Below are positions 13,475 through 15,453 of a stretch of 15,453 bases of DNA, piece by piece; the stretch's first letter is position 1; the number at the start of each line of letters is the position of its first letter. Source of the stretch: an uncultured Caulobacterales bacterium (lineage in GTDB: Bacteria; Pseudomonadota; Alphaproteobacteria; Caulobacterales; Caulobacteraceae). Under the pieces are notes generated by a model, which made no database searches, was not told where the DNA came from, and was given only the letters and a program-made list of their open reading frames with translations. The stretch is taken from positions 1-15,453 of the forward strand of contig CAISYT010000199.1 in the NCBI GenBank assembly GCA_903889785.1. Direction: 5' to 3'. The translations under genes and the position numbers were made by a program.

Positions 13475-15453
13475 ATGCAGCGCAAGCTTCTGGCCGCGAC
13501 CGTCGCCGCTGGGCCACTTCTGGCCCTAGCCTTCGCCGCCGCGCCCCTGGCCGCGTTGGCCCAGACCAATATCACGACCTCGACGACAACGCCGGTACAG
13601 ACCTCGACCGTAGCCACCGGCGTGCCCGGCAATGTTGTCGTTGAAACCGCCGGTTCGATCACTTCGACCGTCGCCGGTCCGCTGATCACCCTCGACAGCA
13701 ACAATACGGTAGTCACTGCGGGCTCGCTGTCGACCAGCGAAGTGAATGAGTCCACCGGTGTGCTGATCAAGGGCGGCAACAGCGGGTCGTTCATCAACAG
13801 CGGCAGCATCAGCATCATCTCCTCGTTGAATCCGCCGGATGACAACAACGATGGAAACGCTGACGGCCCGTTTGCGAGCGGCCAAAACCGCTTCGGGGTG
13901 CGGCTGATCGGGCCCGGCACATTCAAAGGCAACATCAGCCTGGCGGCCGGCGGCAGCGTGCTGGCCAGCGGCAACGACACAGCCGCCGTATCCATCGAAA
14001 CCGGTCTGATCGGCGACTTCCTGCAGAGCGGCACGATCAATGCCACCGGCGACCGGGTCTACGGCATCCACCTGGCAGCGCCCTTGACCGGCAATGCGCG
14101 CATCACAGGCACGATAGCGGGCTATGGCCTCAACGCTGTCGGTGTCGCCCTCGACGGCGACGTTAGCGGTGCCGCCGTTATCCAGGGGTCGGTCAGCGCT
14201 ACGGGCTTCCGCTACCAAAGCCGACCCACGGTGGACACCGACCGTGCCACGCTTGGCCCCGACGACCTGTTGACCGGCGGGCCGGCGATCCGTGTAACCG
14301 CCAATCTGAACCGCGGCCTGCTCTTCGACACACCGCCACCCATCAGCGCAACCGACAACGGCACCCAGGACGCCGACGCCGACGGCACACCGGATTCGCT
14401 CGAGGGCACAGCGGCCGTCACCGCCTATGGTTCGGCACCGGCCGTGCTGATCGGCTCGACCACCAAAGCCATCACCCTGGGTGCGATCGGGACCGGCGAC
14501 TATGCGTTTGGTCTCTACAATCGCGGCTCAATCCAGGCCGACGGTGTCTATGACGGCTTTGCACCAGCCGCGATCCAGATCGGCACAAGTTCGGGCCAGG
14601 CTGTCAATATCGCCCAGGGCTTCAGCAACAGCGGCGCAATTGCCGCCAACGCCTATCAGGCGAATGCGACCGGCCTGAGCCTTCTGTCCGGTGCGGTTGT
14701 GCCGACAATACTCAACACCGGATCGATATCGGTCAGCGTGACATCCGACCTGACCAACACAGTCCGCGGCCTCAGCATCCAAAAGGGCGCGACGGTCAAC
14801 AGCCTAACTAACCGCGGTCAGATTATCGCTTCGGCCACCGGTACCAAGACCAACGTCGTCGCTTTTGAAGACCTGAACGGCGGCGTGATCCGGATCGACA
14901 ACACCGGCCAGATCTCCGCTGGCATCGTCAACACCAGCAACACCCCCACGACGGGTAAGCAAACCGCGATCGACGTCAGCGCCAATACGTCAGGCGTAAC
15001 CCTCCACCAGGAAGGCGTGCGCAGCACCACCCTCTTCACGGATACTGACGGTGATGGGATCAACGATTCCGAAGAACCCCAGATCTACGGCGATGTGAAG
15101 TTCGGCTCGGGCAATGACCGCCTAGAACTGGCTAATGGTACGCTGTCAGGCGCTGTCTCGTTCGGCGCAGGGGCCGACACCCTCGCCATCAGCGGCGGCG
15201 GTGCCTTGATCGGCTCGGTGACCGATAGCGACGGTAAGTTGAGCATCACCCTGGGTAAGGGCACTCTGGCGTTCCAGAACGCCCAGACGATTAACGCCAC
15301 AAGCCTGAATGTCACTTCGTCAGATGCAGTCCTGCTATTCTCGGCTGATCCGACCGTGAATTCGGCGACCAAACTGGTGCTGGGTTCGGCCAGTCTTGCC
15401 GCCAATACCAAGCTTGGGATGACCTTGACGTCGATCCTAGACACCCCGGCGCG
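13475..15453 (+). CDS. Secreted Gly/Asn/Ser/Thr-rich surface protein, probable autotransporter passenger (3' end outside window)
   Basis: An open frame of 659 codons without stop, running off the right edge. The N-terminus is a signal peptide: MQRK, a hydrophobic Ala/Leu core and a cleavage site at ALA|QTN (after about residue 29). The mature part has almost no Cys and repeats the pattern N-x-G-x-I (NSGSI, QSGTI, NRGSI, NSGAI, NTGSI, NRGQI, NTGQI), as in beta-helix autotransporter passengers of Caulobacterales and sphingomonads. Late on come GSGNDRLEL and GAGADTLAI turns. Three Asp-rich calcium-type loops occur at residues 122-131, 299-307 and 523-531. AGGG lies 11 bases ahead of ATG. A C-terminal beta-barrel is expected beyond the window but not seen; a large adhesin is the alternative. 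Confidence 0.8.
   Translation, partial: MQRKLLAATVAAGPLLALAFAAAPLAALAQTNITTSTTTPVQTSTVATGVPGNVVVETAGSITSTVAGPLITLDSNNTVVTAGSLSTSEVNESTGVLIKGGNSGSFINSGSISIISSLNPPDDNNDGNADGPFASGQNRFGVRLIGPGTFKGNISLAAGGSVLASGNDTAAVSIETGLIGDFLQSGTINATGDRVYGIHLAAPLTGNARITGTIAGYGLNAVGVALDGDVSGAAVIQGSVSATGFRYQSRPTVDTDRATLGPDDLLTGGPAIRVTANLNRGLLFDTPPPISATDNGTQDADADGTPDSLEGTAAVTAYGSAPAVLIGSTTKAITLGAIGTGDYAFGLYNRGSIQADGVYDGFAPAAIQIGTSSGQAVNIAQGFSNSGAIAANAYQANATGLSLLSGAVVPTILNTGSISVSVTSDLTNTVRGLSIQKGATVNSLTNRGQIIASATGTKTNVVAFEDLNGGVIRIDNTGQISAGIVNTSNTPTTGKQTAIDVSANTSGVTLHQEGVRSTTLFTDTDGDGINDSEEPQIYGDVKFGSGNDRLELANGTLSGAVSFGAGADTLAISGGGALIGSVTDSDGKLSITLGKGTLAFQNAQTINATSLNVTSSDAVLLFSADPTVNSATKLVLGSASLAANTKLGMTLTSILDTPA

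Noticed and set aside
13291..14046. Upstream extension of the phoR frame (252 codons)
   Set aside because: Antisense to the signal-peptide-bearing surface protein, not kinase-like, and ATG 13290 has a ribosome site.
13526..14218. 230-codon minus-strand frame opposite the surface protein
   Set aside because: The plus frame has signal peptide, repeats and calcium loops; this one has no recognisable pattern.

Overview
The window looks like chromosomal DNA of a GC-rich alphaproteobacterium, most likely Caulobacterales. Pointers are the gene order (tldE/pmbA, cysQ-like, DUF4170, then msbA, DUF374, waaA, lpxK), the alphaproteobacterial DUF4170 protein, and short start/stop overlaps (ATGA, GTGA, TTGA) throughout. 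No RNA genes, transposases, CRISPR arrays or integrases were recognised, and there is no intergenic stretch over 300 bases.

Left part (1-1233, + strand): the C-terminus of a TldD/PmbA-family protease subunit, a CysQ/inositol-monophosphatase-type phosphatase, and a DUF4170 protein. Next (1230-2735, - strand) comes a tight arsenic-resistance operon, arsR-arsC-MIP channel, with all junctions overlapping by ATGA and a perfect palindrome upstream as likely ArsR operator. A CX5R tyrosine/dual-specificity phosphatase (2754-3434) lies upstream of it on the same strand. This block sits inside what is otherwise a lipid A/LPS neighbourhood.

Middle part (3552-9443, + strand): a five-gene operon, msbA - DUF374 acyltransferase (LpxJ-like) - His-rich cation diffusion facilitator - waaA (kdtA) - lpxK. 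It would make, glycosylate, acylate and flip lipid A/Kdo, with a metal exporter embedded and translationally coupled to waaA. The lpxK 3' end overlaps the convergent purD gene by 95 bp.

Right part (9349-13290, - strand): phoR - phoU - phoB - purD. This is the phosphate-control module without the pstSCAB transporter genes that often lie beside it. The phoR-phoU gap carries a good Pho box, suggesting PhoB autoregulates phoU-phoB. PhoR lacks visible membrane segments. Divergent from phoR, from 13475 to the window edge (+), runs a secreted Asn/Gly/Ser/Thr-rich protein with a signal peptide, passenger-like repeats and three Asp-rich calcium-binding-type loops. It is probably an autotransporter or large surface protein whose C-terminus lies outside.

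Most of the window is recognisable core biology. The least ordinary parts are the ars cassette within the LPS cluster, the in-frame GGGCAC microsatellite in the metal transporter, the long lpxK/purD antisense overlap, the Pho box with a pst-less pho cluster, and the partial surface protein.
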